From Burkholderia sp. LMG 13014 (GTDB lineage Bacteria; Pseudomonadota; Gammaproteobacteria; Burkholderiales; Burkholderiaceae), in the NCBI RefSeq assembly GCF_905232215.1, contig NZ_CAJNKE010000008.1:1-51548 (forward strand): DNA of 51,548 nt. The letters are read 5' to 3'. Positions within the stretch are counted from its first letter, which is position 1. Each line of letters begins with the position of its first letter. This document shows, in pieces, positions 17,861-26,415 of this stretch. The translations under genes and the position numbers were made by a program. Below the pieces are notes generated by a model. It saw nothing but the letters and a program-made list of their open reading frames with translations. It was not told where the DNA came from and did no database searches.

Positions 17861-19093
17861 ATGACTGACGGACAACACGTTTTCTCGGGCCTCAAGGTGC
17901 TCGACCTCGCGAGCTACATTGCCGGCCCTGCCGCCACGACGATCCTCGCCGACTTCGGCGCGGACGTCATCAAGATCGAACCGCCAGGCACCGGTGACGT
18001 CTATCGCTTCTTTTCGAGCATTCCGCCGAACCCGGTTGCCGCGACGAACTATGCGTGGCAACTGACGAACCGCAACAAGCGCAGCATCGCGCTCGACCTC
18101 AAATCGGGCGACGCGCGGCCCGTGCTGGCACGCCTCGTTCAATGGGCCGACGTCGTGGTCGTCAATTTCCCGCCGCGTGTGCGGGCCAGCCTGGGCGTGA
18201 CCTATGACGATCTCGCGCCGCTGAATCCCCGGCTGATCTACGCCGACATTACCGGTTACGGATCCGACGGCCCCGATGCCGACACGCCGGGATTCGATGT
18301 CACCGCCTATTGGGCGCGCTCCGGCCTCATGGAAGTCACGCACGATGCGGGCAGCCCGCCGACCCTCCCCATTCCGGGAATCGGCGACCACGCCACCGCG
18401 ACGACCCTGTACGCCGCGATCGTCACCGCGCTCTACGAGCGCACCCGGACCGGCAAGGGCAGCCACGTGACGACGTCGCTGATCGCCAACGGCATCTGGG
18501 CGGCGGCGGCCTGGGTCGAAGGCGGCCTCAACGGCGGCCGGTTCTTTCCGCAGCACGACCGCAAGAATCCGCCGAATGCGCTGCTCAACCCGTATCGGAC
18601 GAGCGACGGCCGCTGGATCCTGCTGGTCGCGGCACAGCGCAAGGAGTGGCCGGGTTTCGTCCGTGCGACCGGCTTGCCTGCGCTGCTGGACGATCCGCGC
18701 TTTGCCGACGAGCGACTGCGCGTCGAGCACGCGGCCGCGCTGGTCGAGATACTCGATCCGCTGTTCGCGAGCCAGCCGCTGTCCTTCTGGAAGCAGACGC
18801 TCGCGGCCGAGCGCGTGATCTTCGGTGTCGTTCAGATCGCCGACGAAATCATTCACGATCCCCAGCTCGAGATCAACGAAATCGTCGTGCCGCTCGACAT
18901 CCCCGGCAAACCGGCCACGCGAACGGTCAGCAATCCGATTCAAATCAAGGGGCGCAAGAAGGTGGCGCCCGGCGTGGCACCGCAACTCGGCGAGCACGGC
19001 GCCGAAATCCTGGCGGAGATCGGCTTTGACGATGCCGATATCGCTCGCCTTCACGATTCGGGCGCGGTTGCCCGCTTCGACGACGCGAACTGA
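17861..19093 (+). CDS. Class III CoA-transferase (CaiB/BaiF family)
   Basis: A 410-residue family III CoA-transferase. It starts with GLKVLDLASYIAGPAATTILADFGADVIKIEPP, the family signature, then NRNKRSIALDLK, and ITGYGSDGPDADTPGFD with the probable catalytic Asp146 that carries the mixed anhydride. It would activate the pathway substrate by moving CoA from a donor such as succinyl-CoA or a product CoA ester. The length matches CaiB and formyl-CoA transferase. It is the second gene of the five-gene operon, 78 bases after the hydratase. The identity of the acid substrate is not visible. Confidence 0.93.
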   Translation: MTDGQHVFSGLKVLDLASYIAGPAATTILADFGADVIKIEPPGTGDVYRFFSSIPPNPVAATNYAWQLTNRNKRSIALDLKSGDARPVLARLVQWADVVVVNFPPRVRASLGVTYDDLAPLNPRLIYADITGYGSDGPDADTPGFDVTAYWARSGLMEVTHDAGSPPTLPIPGIGDHATATTLYAAIVTALYERTRTGKGSHVTTSLIANGIWAAAAWVEGGLNGGRFFPQHDRKNPPNALLNPYRTSDGRWILLVAAQRKEWPGFVRATGLPALLDDPRFADERLRVEHAAALVEILDPLFASQPLSFWKQTLAAERVIFGVVQIADEIIHDPQLEINEIVVPLDIPGKPATRTVSNPIQIKGRKKVAPGVAPQLGEHGAEILAEIGFDDADIARLHDSGAVARFDDAN

Positions 19094-19162
19094 CACACGC
19101 CCGCCCCTCTTCCGACCCAACACACCGGCTGGCGCATGCCAGCCGCCCATTCGGAGCATTTC

Positions 19163-19918
19163 ATGACTGAAGCTGAAATCCGCGCCAGCGCGTACGCGAT
19201 GCCGTTCGGCAGCCCGGCCTATCCCAAGCCACCGTTCCGGTTCGTGGATCGCGAATTCATCATCGTGACCTATCGCACCGATCCGGAAGCGCTGGCGCGC
19301 ATCGTCCCCGAGCCGCTGCGGCCGACCGAGCCGCTCGTCAAGTACGAGTTCATCAAGATGCCCGACTCGAGCGGGCTCGGTTCGTATACCGAATCGGGCC
19401 AGGTCGTCCCCGTCTCGTTCAACGGCGCGCCCGGCGGCTTCACGCATGCCATGTACCTCGACAGCGAAGCGGGCATCGCGTCCGGCCGGGAACTGCTCGG
19501 CTTTCCCAAGGTGCTCGCGCAACCGAAGCTCGAAGTGCGAAACGACGCGCTGGTCGGCACCCTCGACTACAACGGCGTGCGCGTGGCCACCGCCACCATG
19601 GCCTACAAGTACGAGCCGCTGGATCTCGCCGCCGTCCGCAAGACGCTCGAAGCGCCCGGCTTCCTGCTGAAGATCCTGCCGCACGTCGACGGAACGGCCC
19701 GCGTCTGCGAACTGGTCCGGTACTACGTGACCGACATCACGGTGAAAGGCGCATGGACCGGCCCGGCCTCGCTGGAACTGCATCCGCACTGCTTCGCGCC
19801 GGTCGCCAGGCTGCCGGTGCTCGAAGTCGTTTCCGCCGTCCATCTCCTGACCGATCTGACGATCGCCGGCGCGGAAGTCGTTCACGACTATCTGCATGCG
19901 CCGTCGAACGCCTCCTGA
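19163..19918 (+). CDS. Acetoacetate decarboxylase-like protein
   Basis: A 251-residue acetoacetate decarboxylase (ADC) superfamily member. The Schiff-base lysine is Lys116 in [13 protein letters not shown] (equivalent to Lys115 of the clostridial enzyme), Glu77 in SYTESGQ and Arg30 near FRFVDREF correspond to other active-site residues. The next residue, usually Lys, is Val117 here. Decarboxylation of a beta-keto acid is the likely reaction; some superfamily members do other imine chemistry. ATG 19163 follows CGGAG closely; an upstream in-frame ATG (19136) lacks support. In the operon it could decarboxylate the beta-keto acid made by the dehydrogenase at 21177. Confidence 0.9.
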   Translation: MTEAEIRASAYAMPFGSPAYPKPPFRFVDREFIIVTYRTDPEALARIVPEPLRPTEPLVKYEFIKMPDSSGLGSYTESGQVVPVSFNGAPGGFTHAMYLDSEAGIASGRELLGFPKVLAQPKLEVRNDALVGTLDYNGVRVATATMAYKYEPLDLAAVRKTLEAPGFLLKILPHVDGTARVCELVRYYVTDITVKGAWTGPASLELHPHCFAPVARLPVLEVVSAVHLLTDLTIAGAEVVHDYLHAPSNAS

Positions 19919-19942
19919 ATTCCGCCTCACAAGGACATCATC

Positions 19943-21148
19943 ATGACAGCCAGCGCGAAGCCGAATCACCCGCTTCCAGCCCCCGACAGCGACTTTTACC
20001 TGATCCGTGAATTCCTGAGCGAGTCCGATCTCGCCCTGATGAAACGGGTACGTGCGTTCATGGAGAGCCGCGTCGCACCGATCATCAACACCTACTGGGC
20101 CGACGACGCGTTCCCGTTCGAGCTGATTCCCGAGATCCGGGACCTGAACATCGCCGGCATCGGATTCGAAGGCTACGGTTGCCCCGGCGGCAGCACGCTG
20201 CTCGACGGCTTCATCGCGATGGAGCTGGCGCGCGTCGACTCGTCCATCTCGACCTTCTACGGCGTCCATAGCGGGCTGGCGATGGGATCGATCTATCTCG
20301 GCGGGTCGGAAGAGCAGAAGCAGAAATGGCTGCCGCCGATGGCACGCCTGGAGAAGATCGGCTGCTTCGGCCTGACGGAGCCGCTGGTCGGGTCGGGTTC
20401 CGGCGGTGGCCTGCTGACCACCGCCAAGCGGGAAGGCGATACGTGGGTGCTCAACGGCCAGAAGCGCTGGATCGGGAATTCGCCCTGGTGCGACCTGTCG
20501 ATCATCTGGGCGCGCGACGTCGACGACAACCAGGTCAAGGGCTTCATCGTCGAGAACAAGACCACGCCGGGCTTTTCCGTCAAAAAGATCGAGAACAAGA
20601 TCGCGCTGCGGGTCGTGCAGAACGGCGTGATCACCCTCGACAACTGCCGCGTGCCAGAGGAAAACCGGCTCCAGGGCGACATGTCGTTCCGCGACACGGC
20701 GCGCGTGCTGCGCCTGACCCGCCAATACGTCGCATGGGAGGCCGTCGGCTGCAGCATGGGTGCCTACGAGCATGCACTGCGCTACGCGCAGACCCGCGAA
20801 CAGTTCGGCAGGCCGATCGCATCGTTCCAGATGATTCAGGACCACCTCGCGAAGATGCTCGGCAACATCACCGCGTCGCAATGCATGGTGGTCCGGCTCG
20901 CCGAGCTGCAGGACCAGGGCAAGCTGCTGGATCAGCAATCGTCGCTGGCCAAGGCGTTCTGCACGAGCCGCATGCGCGAGACCGTCGCCTGGGCACGCGA
21001 AATCTTCGGCGGCAACGGCATCGTGCTCGACTACAACGTCGCACGCTTCTTTGCCGACGCGGAAGCCCTCTATTCGTACGAAGGCACGCGCGAAATGAAC
21101 CATCTGATCGTCGGCAAGGCGATCACCGGTTTCAGCGCGTTCGTCTGA
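19943..21148 (+). CDS. Acyl-CoA dehydrogenase, glutaryl-CoA dehydrogenase-like
   Basis: A 401-residue FAD enzyme. The segment GCFGLTEPLVGSGSGG is the flavin-binding signature, KRWIGNSPWCDLSIIWARD follows, and the C terminus has EIFGGNGIVLDYNVARFFADAEALYSYEGT, where Glu380 in YEGT aligns with the catalytic Glu of glutaryl-CoA dehydrogenases. The substrate may be a short dicarboxylyl-CoA or a charged short-chain acyl-CoA; I cannot tell whether it also decarboxylates. It lies 24 bases after the decarboxylase-like gene and 28 before the next. It would supply the enoyl-CoA for the hydratase of the same operon. Confidence 0.92.
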   Translation: MTASAKPNHPLPAPDSDFYLIREFLSESDLALMKRVRAFMESRVAPIINTYWADDAFPFELIPEIRDLNIAGIGFEGYGCPGGSTLLDGFIAMELARVDSSISTFYGVHSGLAMGSIYLGGSEEQKQKWLPPMARLEKIGCFGLTEPLVGSGSGGGLLTTAKREGDTWVLNGQKRWIGNSPWCDLSIIWARDVDDNQVKGFIVENKTTPGFSVKKIENKIALRVVQNGVITLDNCRVPEENRLQGDMSFRDTARVLRLTRQYVAWEAVGCSMGAYEHALRYAQTREQFGRPIASFQMIQDHLAKMLGNITASQCMVVRLAELQDQGKLLDQQSSLAKAFCTSRMRETVAWAREIFGGNGIVLDYNVARFFADAEALYSYEGTREMNHLIVGKAITGFSAFV

Positions 21149-21176
21149 CCTCACTCCATTCGAAGGATCGCAAGCC

Positions 21177-22112
21177 ATGAGCAAGGCAATCAACCGTGTC
21201 GCCATCATCGGCACCGGCGTCATCGGCGCAAGCTGGGCGGCGCTGTTTCTCGCCAGAGGGCTGGACGTCGTCGCGACCGACATCGCGCCGGACGCCGGCG
21301 CAAAGCTCGACGCATTCATCGACGCGGCATGGCCCGCACTCGAAGCCATGGGCCTCGCACCGGGCGCTTCGCGCGCACGGCTGCAGTTCACGACCGACCT
21401 CGACGCAGCGGTGACCGGCGCCGACTTCGTCCAGGAGAACGGCCCCGAGCGGATCGACTTCAAGCAGGATCTATACAAGCATCTCGACGCGATTCTCGCG
21501 CCGGACACGATCATCGCGTCGAGTTCGTCCGGCCTGACCATGAGCGACATCCAGTCGGCGTGCGAGCGCCACCCCGAACGGTGCGTGATCGGCCACCCGT
21601 TCAATCCGCCGCATCTCATTCCGCTCGTCGAGATCGTCGGCGGCAACCGGACATCGGAGGCAACGATCGAACGCGCGACGGCGTTCTACACGCGCCTCGG
21701 GAAAAAGACCATCCGGCTCAACAAGGAAGTGCCCGGCCATGTCGCCAACCGCCTGCAGGCGGCCCTCTGGCGCGAGATCGTCCATCTGGTCGCGGAAGAC
21801 GTCGTGAGCGTCAAGGATGCCGATACGGCCGTGTGCTGGGGGCCGGGCCTGCGCTGGGGCGTGATGGGTCCGAACCTGCTGTTTCATCTCGGTGGCGGAC
21901 AAGGCGGCATCGAGCATTTCTTCGATCAGTTCACCGGCCCGATGACCGCGTGGTGGAAGGTGCTGGGGTCGCCGCAAATCACGCCGGAGGTCCGGCGGAA
22001 AATGATCGACGGCATTCAGGACGAGGTGGACGGTCGCTCGATCGACCAGTTGGCCGCTCGCCGTGACGAGGTGCTGCTCGGCCTGCTGTCCCTTCGGGCG
22101 GAAGAGCGGTAA
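21177..22112 (+). CDS. 3-Hydroxyacyl-CoA / L-carnitine dehydrogenase-like oxidoreductase
   Basis: A 311-residue NAD-dependent dehydrogenase. The Rossmann motif GTGVIGASW lies at 12-20 and the acidic NAD-ribose residue near 35 (ATDIAPD). GHPFNPPHLIPLVEIVGG has the catalytic His140, and KEVPGHVANRLQAALWREIVHL is the helical-domain signature. The arrangement, including WPALEAMGLAPGAS and GPGLRWGVMG, is close to what I recall of L-carnitine dehydrogenases and lambda-crystallin-like enzymes rather than long fatty acid oxidation enzymes. It would produce a beta-keto acid or its CoA ester. GAAGGA precedes ATG 21177. Last gene of the operon, followed by a strong hairpin. Confidence 0.88.
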   Translation: MSKAINRVAIIGTGVIGASWAALFLARGLDVVATDIAPDAGAKLDAFIDAAWPALEAMGLAPGASRARLQFTTDLDAAVTGADFVQENGPERIDFKQDLYKHLDAILAPDTIIASSSSGLTMSDIQSACERHPERCVIGHPFNPPHLIPLVEIVGGNRTSEATIERATAFYTRLGKKTIRLNKEVPGHVANRLQAALWREIVHLVAEDVVSVKDADTAVCWGPGLRWGVMGPNLLFHLGGGQGGIEHFFDQFTGPMTAWWKVLGSPQITPEVRRKMIDGIQDEVDGRSIDQLAARRDEVLLGLLSLRAEER

Positions 22113-22120
22113 CGCATGCG

Positions 22121-22149
22121 TCGGCCGCCGCGTGCATCGCGGCGGCCGA
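22121..22149 (+). terminator. 12-bp GC hairpin ending the acyl-CoA operon
   Basis: A perfect 12-bp inverted repeat, TCGGCCGCCGCG and CGCGGCGGCCGA, with a 5-base loop, starts nine bases after the stop at 22112. There is no T tract. It sits between convergent genes and probably ends the plus-strand transcript. Confidence 0.65.
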
Positions 22150-22295
22150 GCCGATCGGTCACCGGCCGAACGGCCGCCGGCGCCGCCCGGAACGGAAGGC
22201 CGGAAGTTCCGAACGGCCCACCTAAACGGCGCCCGCTCGGCCAGGTTTCGTGGCGGAAGCCCGTGCATGCCGACGCGCGCCCCCCCCCTCCCCGG

Positions 22296-23225
22296 TCAGT
22301 TGAATGCCTTGTTGAAAAACAGATAGGCCGCGTTGGGCGCGAGCGAATTTCGCGTGAACACGGAGAACTGGGCCTTGAACTTGACGCTGCACTTGCACTC
22401 GGGAATGTTGTACGCGACGACGGGCCCGACAGCCGCACTGGCAAACCGGTTTCCACCCGGGACAGGCTGCCCGCTCTCCCTGTCGTCGGTAAACTGCCGC
22501 GCGTAATAGCCCGCCACACCTGCCTGCCATCTGCCGATCACTTCACTGATCGCCACATCGACGTCTGCCACCACACCGTTCGTGTAGTTTTTCGCAGTGT
22601 TCTTGCCGGCCACATCCAGGAAAAAGTGCACGCTGAACTCGGTGCCGTCGCCCAGGAAATTGGGCCCGGTCAGATAGGTGAGCGCCGCGTTCGGAATGTA
22701 GTAGTACGTGTTCTGTCCGGTCGTATACAGATCGGTGGTGTTGTATTTCCCGGTCGGGATCACCATCGAATAGCCCAGCTTCACGGTCAACCCTCGCGGC
22801 ATGCCTCCCTCAAACGATCCGAGGTGCTTGCTCCACGTCAGCACGTCGGTATAGATGTCGTTGATGCCCTTGAAATTCTCACGCCTGCCATTGATGGTGA
22901 TGTTGCCCCACCCGTACCCGGTCGCAACGGAACTGCCCAGCGTTCCGCCGAACAGCTTGAATGGATAGACGTACAGCAAGCCGAACTCGGCAATCCCGCC
23001 CGGCATCCTGACCGACATCGCGGAACTCTTCCCCGCGTTGTCGTAAAACTGATCGCCATACGCGCCGACGCCAATGAACGATCCATACAGCCCTGGCGCC
23101 GGCGGGAGATAGGCGTTCTGGATGTCGGTACCGCCGACCGGACCGCCGTAGGTCACCCCTTGCGCCCCCATCGCACCACGCGAGAGTGCCCAGAGAAAGA
23201 GTCCGAGAAAGATGAATTGCCTCAT
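22296..23225 (-). CDS. SphA-type outer-membrane protein (Phenol_MetA_deg family)
   Basis: A 309-residue exported protein with a signal peptide ending about residue 20 (RGAMGAQG) and many alternating hydrophobic strands, for example VKLGYSMVIPTGKYN and VVADVDVAISEVIGRWQAGVAGYYARQ. This is typical of the SphA/meta-pathway outer-membrane proteins found in aromatic catabolic clusters, thought to be beta-barrel uptake channels. AAAGGAG precedes ATG 23225. The CKCSVKF near the C terminus has two close Cys residues. It is last in the P450 cluster, 113 bases after the deacetylase-like gene. A C9 run lies at 22280-22288 just beyond the stop. Confidence 0.8.
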   Translation of the reverse strand: MRQFIFLGLFLWALSRGAMGAQGVTYGGPVGGTDIQNAYLPPAPGLYGSFIGVGAYGDQFYDNAGKSSAMSVRMPGGIAEFGLLYVYPFKLFGGTLGSSVATGYGWGNITINGRRENFKGINDIYTDVLTWSKHLGSFEGGMPRGLTVKLGYSMVIPTGKYNTTDLYTTGQNTYYYIPNAALTYLTGPNFLGDGTEFSVHFFLDVAGKNTAKNYTNGVVADVDVAISEVIGRWQAGVAGYYARQFTDDRESGQPVPGGNRFASAAVGPVVAYNIPECKCSVKFKAQFSVFTRNSLAPNAAYLFFNKAFN

Positions 23226-23338
23226 GGTTTGTCTCCTTTTTTCGTGTTTTCTATTTTTTGAAATGCGTCCGTCATGGCCATGCCTGACGCGCACCGTGTG
23301 GGGCGTGAGCCGATCGGCGTGCGACGGCGCCCCCCGCA

Positions 23339-24157
23339 TCAGCGGATGCCCGTGCTGGCGCGCAGCGTCGTCGATGCCGCGTCTTTCGCCAGGCAGAAGC
23401 GGGATGCGCCGAACTCACCGGCAAGACGCCGCATGAAGTCCTCGAACCCGAACCACGCCCGGTTGCCCGACGTGAACGGATGAACGACCAGCACCCAAGG
23501 TTCGTCCGGGCGCGTGCGCTCATGTGCAACGGCCAGCCGGTGGAACTTGTCGTAGGCAGCCGCCGCATCGAGTGCGCCAAAGATTCCGCCGAACCGCGGG
23601 TGGATCACGGCGCCGTCGATCAGCGCCGGATCGGTGGGCAGCACATCGAGCCGGCTTGCGACCGTTGCCTTCGCATCCTCGCCATGCACTCCCGCGCCGG
23701 AACCCGGCAGGAACCGGGAGACATACCGGATGCCGTGAGCCGCCAGGACGTCGTCCGTCCACGGATTGATGGCGAGCCCCGGGGGCCGAAAGCCTGTCGG
23801 CACCTCCCCGGTGACGGCGTGAATGCGCTTCACGGCCAGTCCGACCAGGCGATCCTCTTCTTCGCGCGACGCAATGCCCGACCAGAGCTCGTGTTTCCAG
23901 CCATGCACGGCGAGTTCATGGCCGGCGGCATGCCAGCGCCTCATCTCGTCCGGATGCAAGACGGCCGCGTACCCTTCCGCAAAGTACGTGCAACGGATGT
24001 GCAGATCGTCCAGAAGCTTGAGGATGCGTGGATGGCCCAGTTCCAGACCGATTCTGTTGTAGGCGGCCCATTCCACCGGAGGGACATCGGCCGGGCAGTC
24101 CCACGGCAGCGAATCGCCAGCCGCATTGCCGAAATTGTCGAATGTGATACACAGCAT
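23339..24157 (-). CDS. NodB-like polysaccharide deacetylase-family hydrolase
   Basis: A 272-residue cytoplasmic protein. Motif 1 is TFDN at about 5-8, where most family members have TFDD; the second Asp, a metal ligand, is Asn. Motif 2 is HGWKHE (H-x3-H metal ligands), motif 3 is GFRPPG, and VLVVHPF occurs near residue 225. Absence of a signal peptide and the surrounding genes argue against cell-wall chemistry. Relatives such as allantoinase PuuE and cyclic imidases hydrolyse cyclic amides, so hydrolysis of a small pathway amide or imide is possible. CAGGAT lies eight bases before ATG 24157. It follows the fumarylacetoacetase-family gene by 72 bases. Confidence 0.8.
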   Translation of the reverse strand: MLCITFDNFGNAAGDSLPWDCPADVPPVEWAAYNRIGLELGHPRILKLLDDLHIRCTYFAEGYAAVLHPDEMRRWHAAGHELAVHGWKHELWSGIASREEEDRLVGLAVKRIHAVTGEVPTGFRPPGLAINPWTDDVLAAHGIRYVSRFLPGSGAGVHGEDAKATVASRLDVLPTDPALIDGAVIHPRFGGIFGALDAAAAYDKFHRLAVAHERTRPDEPWVLVVHPFTSGNRAWFGFEDFMRRLAGEFGASRFCLAKDAASTTLRASTGIR

Positions 24158-24229
24158 GATCTGCAATCCTGATTTAAATGAATGATCCCGTCCTGCGCAT
24201 GACTGCAATACGGCACGCGACGACGCCGA

Positions 24230-25108
24230 TCAGGTGCGTGCAGGGCGCGCGGCGCTTACCCGGTTCTCGATTTCGCCGATACCTTCGATCTGCATGCGCA
24301 CGACGTCGCCCGGCGAAAGAAACAACGGTGGCTGGCGTGCGGCACCGATGCCGGCCGGCGTGCCGGTGGCCAATACGTCACCGGGTTCCAGGGTCATGGC
24401 GCTGCTGAGCTCTTCGATCTGCTCGAAAATGTTGAAGCGCATCTCCGCCGTATTGCCGTCTTGCCGCAATTCGCCGTTTACCCACGTGCGGACCTGTAGC
24501 GCGTGCGGGTCGGGGATCTCGTCCGCCGTCACCATCCACGGGCCGAGCGGGCCGAGCGAGTCGAACGATTTCGCCAGCGTGATGGTCGGGCTGCGGCCGT
24601 GTCGTTCCCTGATACTCGCGTCGTTGCAGACCGTATATCCGGCGATGTAATGCACGGCATCCCGTGCCGACACGTTGCGGCAGCGCCGGCCGATGATCAC
24701 CGCCAGTTCGACCTCGTAGTCGAGCGTCGACATGCCTGCCGGCACGATGAGGTCGTCAAACGGCCCGGTGATGCACGAGACCTGCTTGTTGAACCAGATC
24801 TGGTGCTCCCCCACACTCACGTTCAAATGTGCGATTTCGCGGAGGTGCGACGCGTAGTTGCCACCGATCGCCAGGAACGTCGACGGTCGCCGTATCGGCG
24901 GCAAAAGGCGGACGGCCGACAACGGCAAGCGCGCGGTCGATTCGCGTGCCAGCAGCGCGAGCATGCGCCACGAGGTCGCCAGTCCGGGCAACCAGTCGGC
25001 GAGTTCCGCCGATAGCGCCGGCAGGCCGGCGGTCACGTCGATGATGGTGTCCGCCTCGACCACGCCAATGCGGTCGGTGCCGCCTTCGCGAAACATCGCA
25101 AGTCTCAT
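24230..25108 (-). CDS. Fumarylacetoacetate hydrolase-family protein
   Basis: A 292-residue FAH-fold enzyme. IGGNYASHLRE, the metal-binding block DYEVELAVIIG, AGYTVCNDASIRERHGRS, and the signature GTPAGIG are all recognisable. The fold covers C-C hydrolases for ring-cleavage products (including maleylpyruvate and acylpyruvate hydrolases), decarboxylases and isomerases, so the reaction is unknown. AGGAGAG stands immediately before ATG 25108. Its place after a P450 system suggests cleavage of a 1,3-diketone or beta-keto acid made downstream of oxygenation. The gene is 85 bases after the reductase. Confidence 0.9.
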   Translation of the reverse strand: MRLAMFREGGTDRIGVVEADTIIDVTAGLPALSAELADWLPGLATSWRMLALLARESTARLPLSAVRLLPPIRRPSTFLAIGGNYASHLREIAHLNVSVGEHQIWFNKQVSCITGPFDDLIVPAGMSTLDYEVELAVIIGRRCRNVSARDAVHYIAGYTVCNDASIRERHGRSPTITLAKSFDSLGPLGPWMVTADEIPDPHALQVRTWVNGELRQDGNTAEMRFNIFEQIEELSSAMTLEPGDVLATGTPAGIGAARQPPLFLSPGDVVRMQIEGIGEIENRVSAARPART

Positions 25109-25193
25109 CTTCTCTCCTGAGTGTTTTGTGGGGTGTCCCCGGCAGGGACCACAGCAATCGGCGTAATCGGGATTGGAAGCCGCGAAGGCCACC

Positions 25194-26183
25194 TCATAGA
25201 TCCAGCGTGAGCGAGGCCGATTTCGCGCGCGACACACAGGGCAGGATGACGTCGTTCGCCGCGCGCTCCGCGTCCGAAAGCACTGCGTCGCGGTGGTCCG
25301 GGATGCCGTCCAATACCCGCGTCATGCACATGCCGCAGACGCCTTGCTCACAGGAAAGCGGCACATCGACGCCGGCCCGGGTCAAGGCGGCGGCAATCGA
25401 GCAATCCGCCGGCACTTCGACACGCCGGCCGCTTCGGGCCGCCCATACATCGAAGCCGCCGGTCGGCGCCGGCAGATCCGATGCGGGGCGGCTCGCACCG
25501 AAACGTTCGTAATGCAGACGGTCTGACAGCGAATACCGTTCGCTCAATGCCCTGGCCTCGGCCAGCATCGCGTTCGGCCCGCACAGGTAGACGTTCCGGG
25601 TGGCATCGAGGCTTTTGAAGAGCGCGTCGAGATCCAGCCGTTCACATCGCGGATCGTCCCGAAAGTGATAGCGAACCCGATCCTGGTACGCACTGCCGTC
25701 GAGCCGGTCCACGAACGCCGCCGCCGAACGGCTACGCGCGCTGTAATGCATGTCGAAATCCACGCCCAGCAGTGCCAGATGCTCCGCCATCGAGATGATC
25801 GGCGTGATGCCGATACCTCCCGCGATCAACACGACGCGTCGATGCGTCGGCGACCATGCGAAGCAATTGCCGGGGCCACGCACCTGCACGGTGTCGCCGA
25901 TGCCGCACGTGTCGCACAGGTAATGTGCGCCACCCCGCGAGGTCGAATGGTGGATGGCCAGCAGATAGTGGCCTCGTGCGCCGGGAGGGTTGCACAGTGA
26001 ATAGGCGCGCGTGCCTCCGGGCACTTGAACCTCTATGTGGTCGCCCGGTGCGATCTCCGGAAGCGGTATCCCGCACTCGCTCGCGAGCGTCACCGCAAAG
26101 ATGTTCTCGGCGAGCCGGTAGCGATCCACGAGGCGCATCGGCCGCCACTCGGCTATCGCGCGCTGGATGGCTGGGTCACGCAT
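25194..26183 (-). CDS. FMN/NAD(P)H reductase with C-terminal [2Fe-2S] domain (VanB/PDR type)
   Basis: A 329-residue reductase of the phthalate dioxygenase reductase group. The flavin-binding RAYSLCNPPG, then LIAGGIGITPIISMAEHL and NVYLCGPNAML for the pyridine nucleotide domain, then Cys278-x4-Cys283-x2-Cys286-x29-Cys316 for a plant-type 2Fe-2S cluster. Start 26183 overlaps the ferredoxin stop by eight bases, so the two are translationally coupled. It should pass electrons from NAD(P)H to the ferredoxin and then the P450 encoded just upstream. A longer frame reaches 26288 but would run through the ferredoxin gene. Confidence 0.93.
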   Translation of the reverse strand: MRDPAIQRAIAEWRPMRLVDRYRLAENIFAVTLASECGIPLPEIAPGDHIEVQVPGGTRAYSLCNPPGARGHYLLAIHHSTSRGGAHYLCDTCGIGDTVQVRGPGNCFAWSPTHRRVVLIAGGIGITPIISMAEHLALLGVDFDMHYSARSRSAAAFVDRLDGSAYQDRVRYHFRDDPRCERLDLDALFKSLDATRNVYLCGPNAMLAEARALSERYSLSDRLHYERFGASRPASDLPAPTGGFDVWAARSGRRVEVPADCSIAAALTRAGVDVPLSCEQGVCGMCMTRVLDGIPDHRDAVLSDAERAANDVILPCVSRAKSASLTLDL

Positions 26184-26409
26184 GCGATTTCCACTCGTCG
26201 TCGCCGGATTGACTGAAGAAAATGGCCTGCGTCGGGCATTCGCTGGCGGCCTGCGCGATTCGGGCGGCATAGGCGTCCACCGGTGCATCGGGCACCAGCT
26301 GCGCGCGGTTCGTGTCGTAGTCGAGCACGAACACTTGAGGACACAGGCTGGCGCAGTTACCGAAGCCGCAGCACATATCGCCCTGTATCTCGACGGTGAC
26401 CTGACTCAT
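26176..26409 (-). CDS. Small single-cluster ferredoxin (P450 partner, probably [3Fe-4S])
   Basis: A 77-residue ferredoxin. The cluster motif is Cys13-x2-Phe16-x2-Cys19-x3-Cys23-Pro, with the last ligand in CPTQAI. The second Cys of a standard [4Fe-4S] site is replaced by Phe16, which in other P450-partner ferredoxins goes with a [3Fe-4S] cluster; Cys14 next to Cys13 is unusual and might substitute. It starts six bases after the P450 stop and overlaps the reductase start. Its role is to deliver electrons to the P450. Confidence 0.92.
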   Translation of the reverse strand: MSQVTVEIQGDMCCGFGNCASLCPQVFVLDYDTNRAQLVPDAPVDAYAARIAQAASECPTQAIFFSQSGDDEWKSHA

Positions 26410-26415
26410 GAGCGA

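Noticed and set aside
16994-21646. A 1550-residue open frame opposite the acyl-CoA operon
   Set aside because: It is the antisense frame of five well-supported genes in high-GC DNA; there are no domains or a ribosome binding site.
24230-25108. Possible maleylpyruvate hydrolase feeding the maleate isomerase at 42040
   Set aside because: The FAH fold is compatible, but the gene is in a different operon 17 kb away and the fold covers many reactions.
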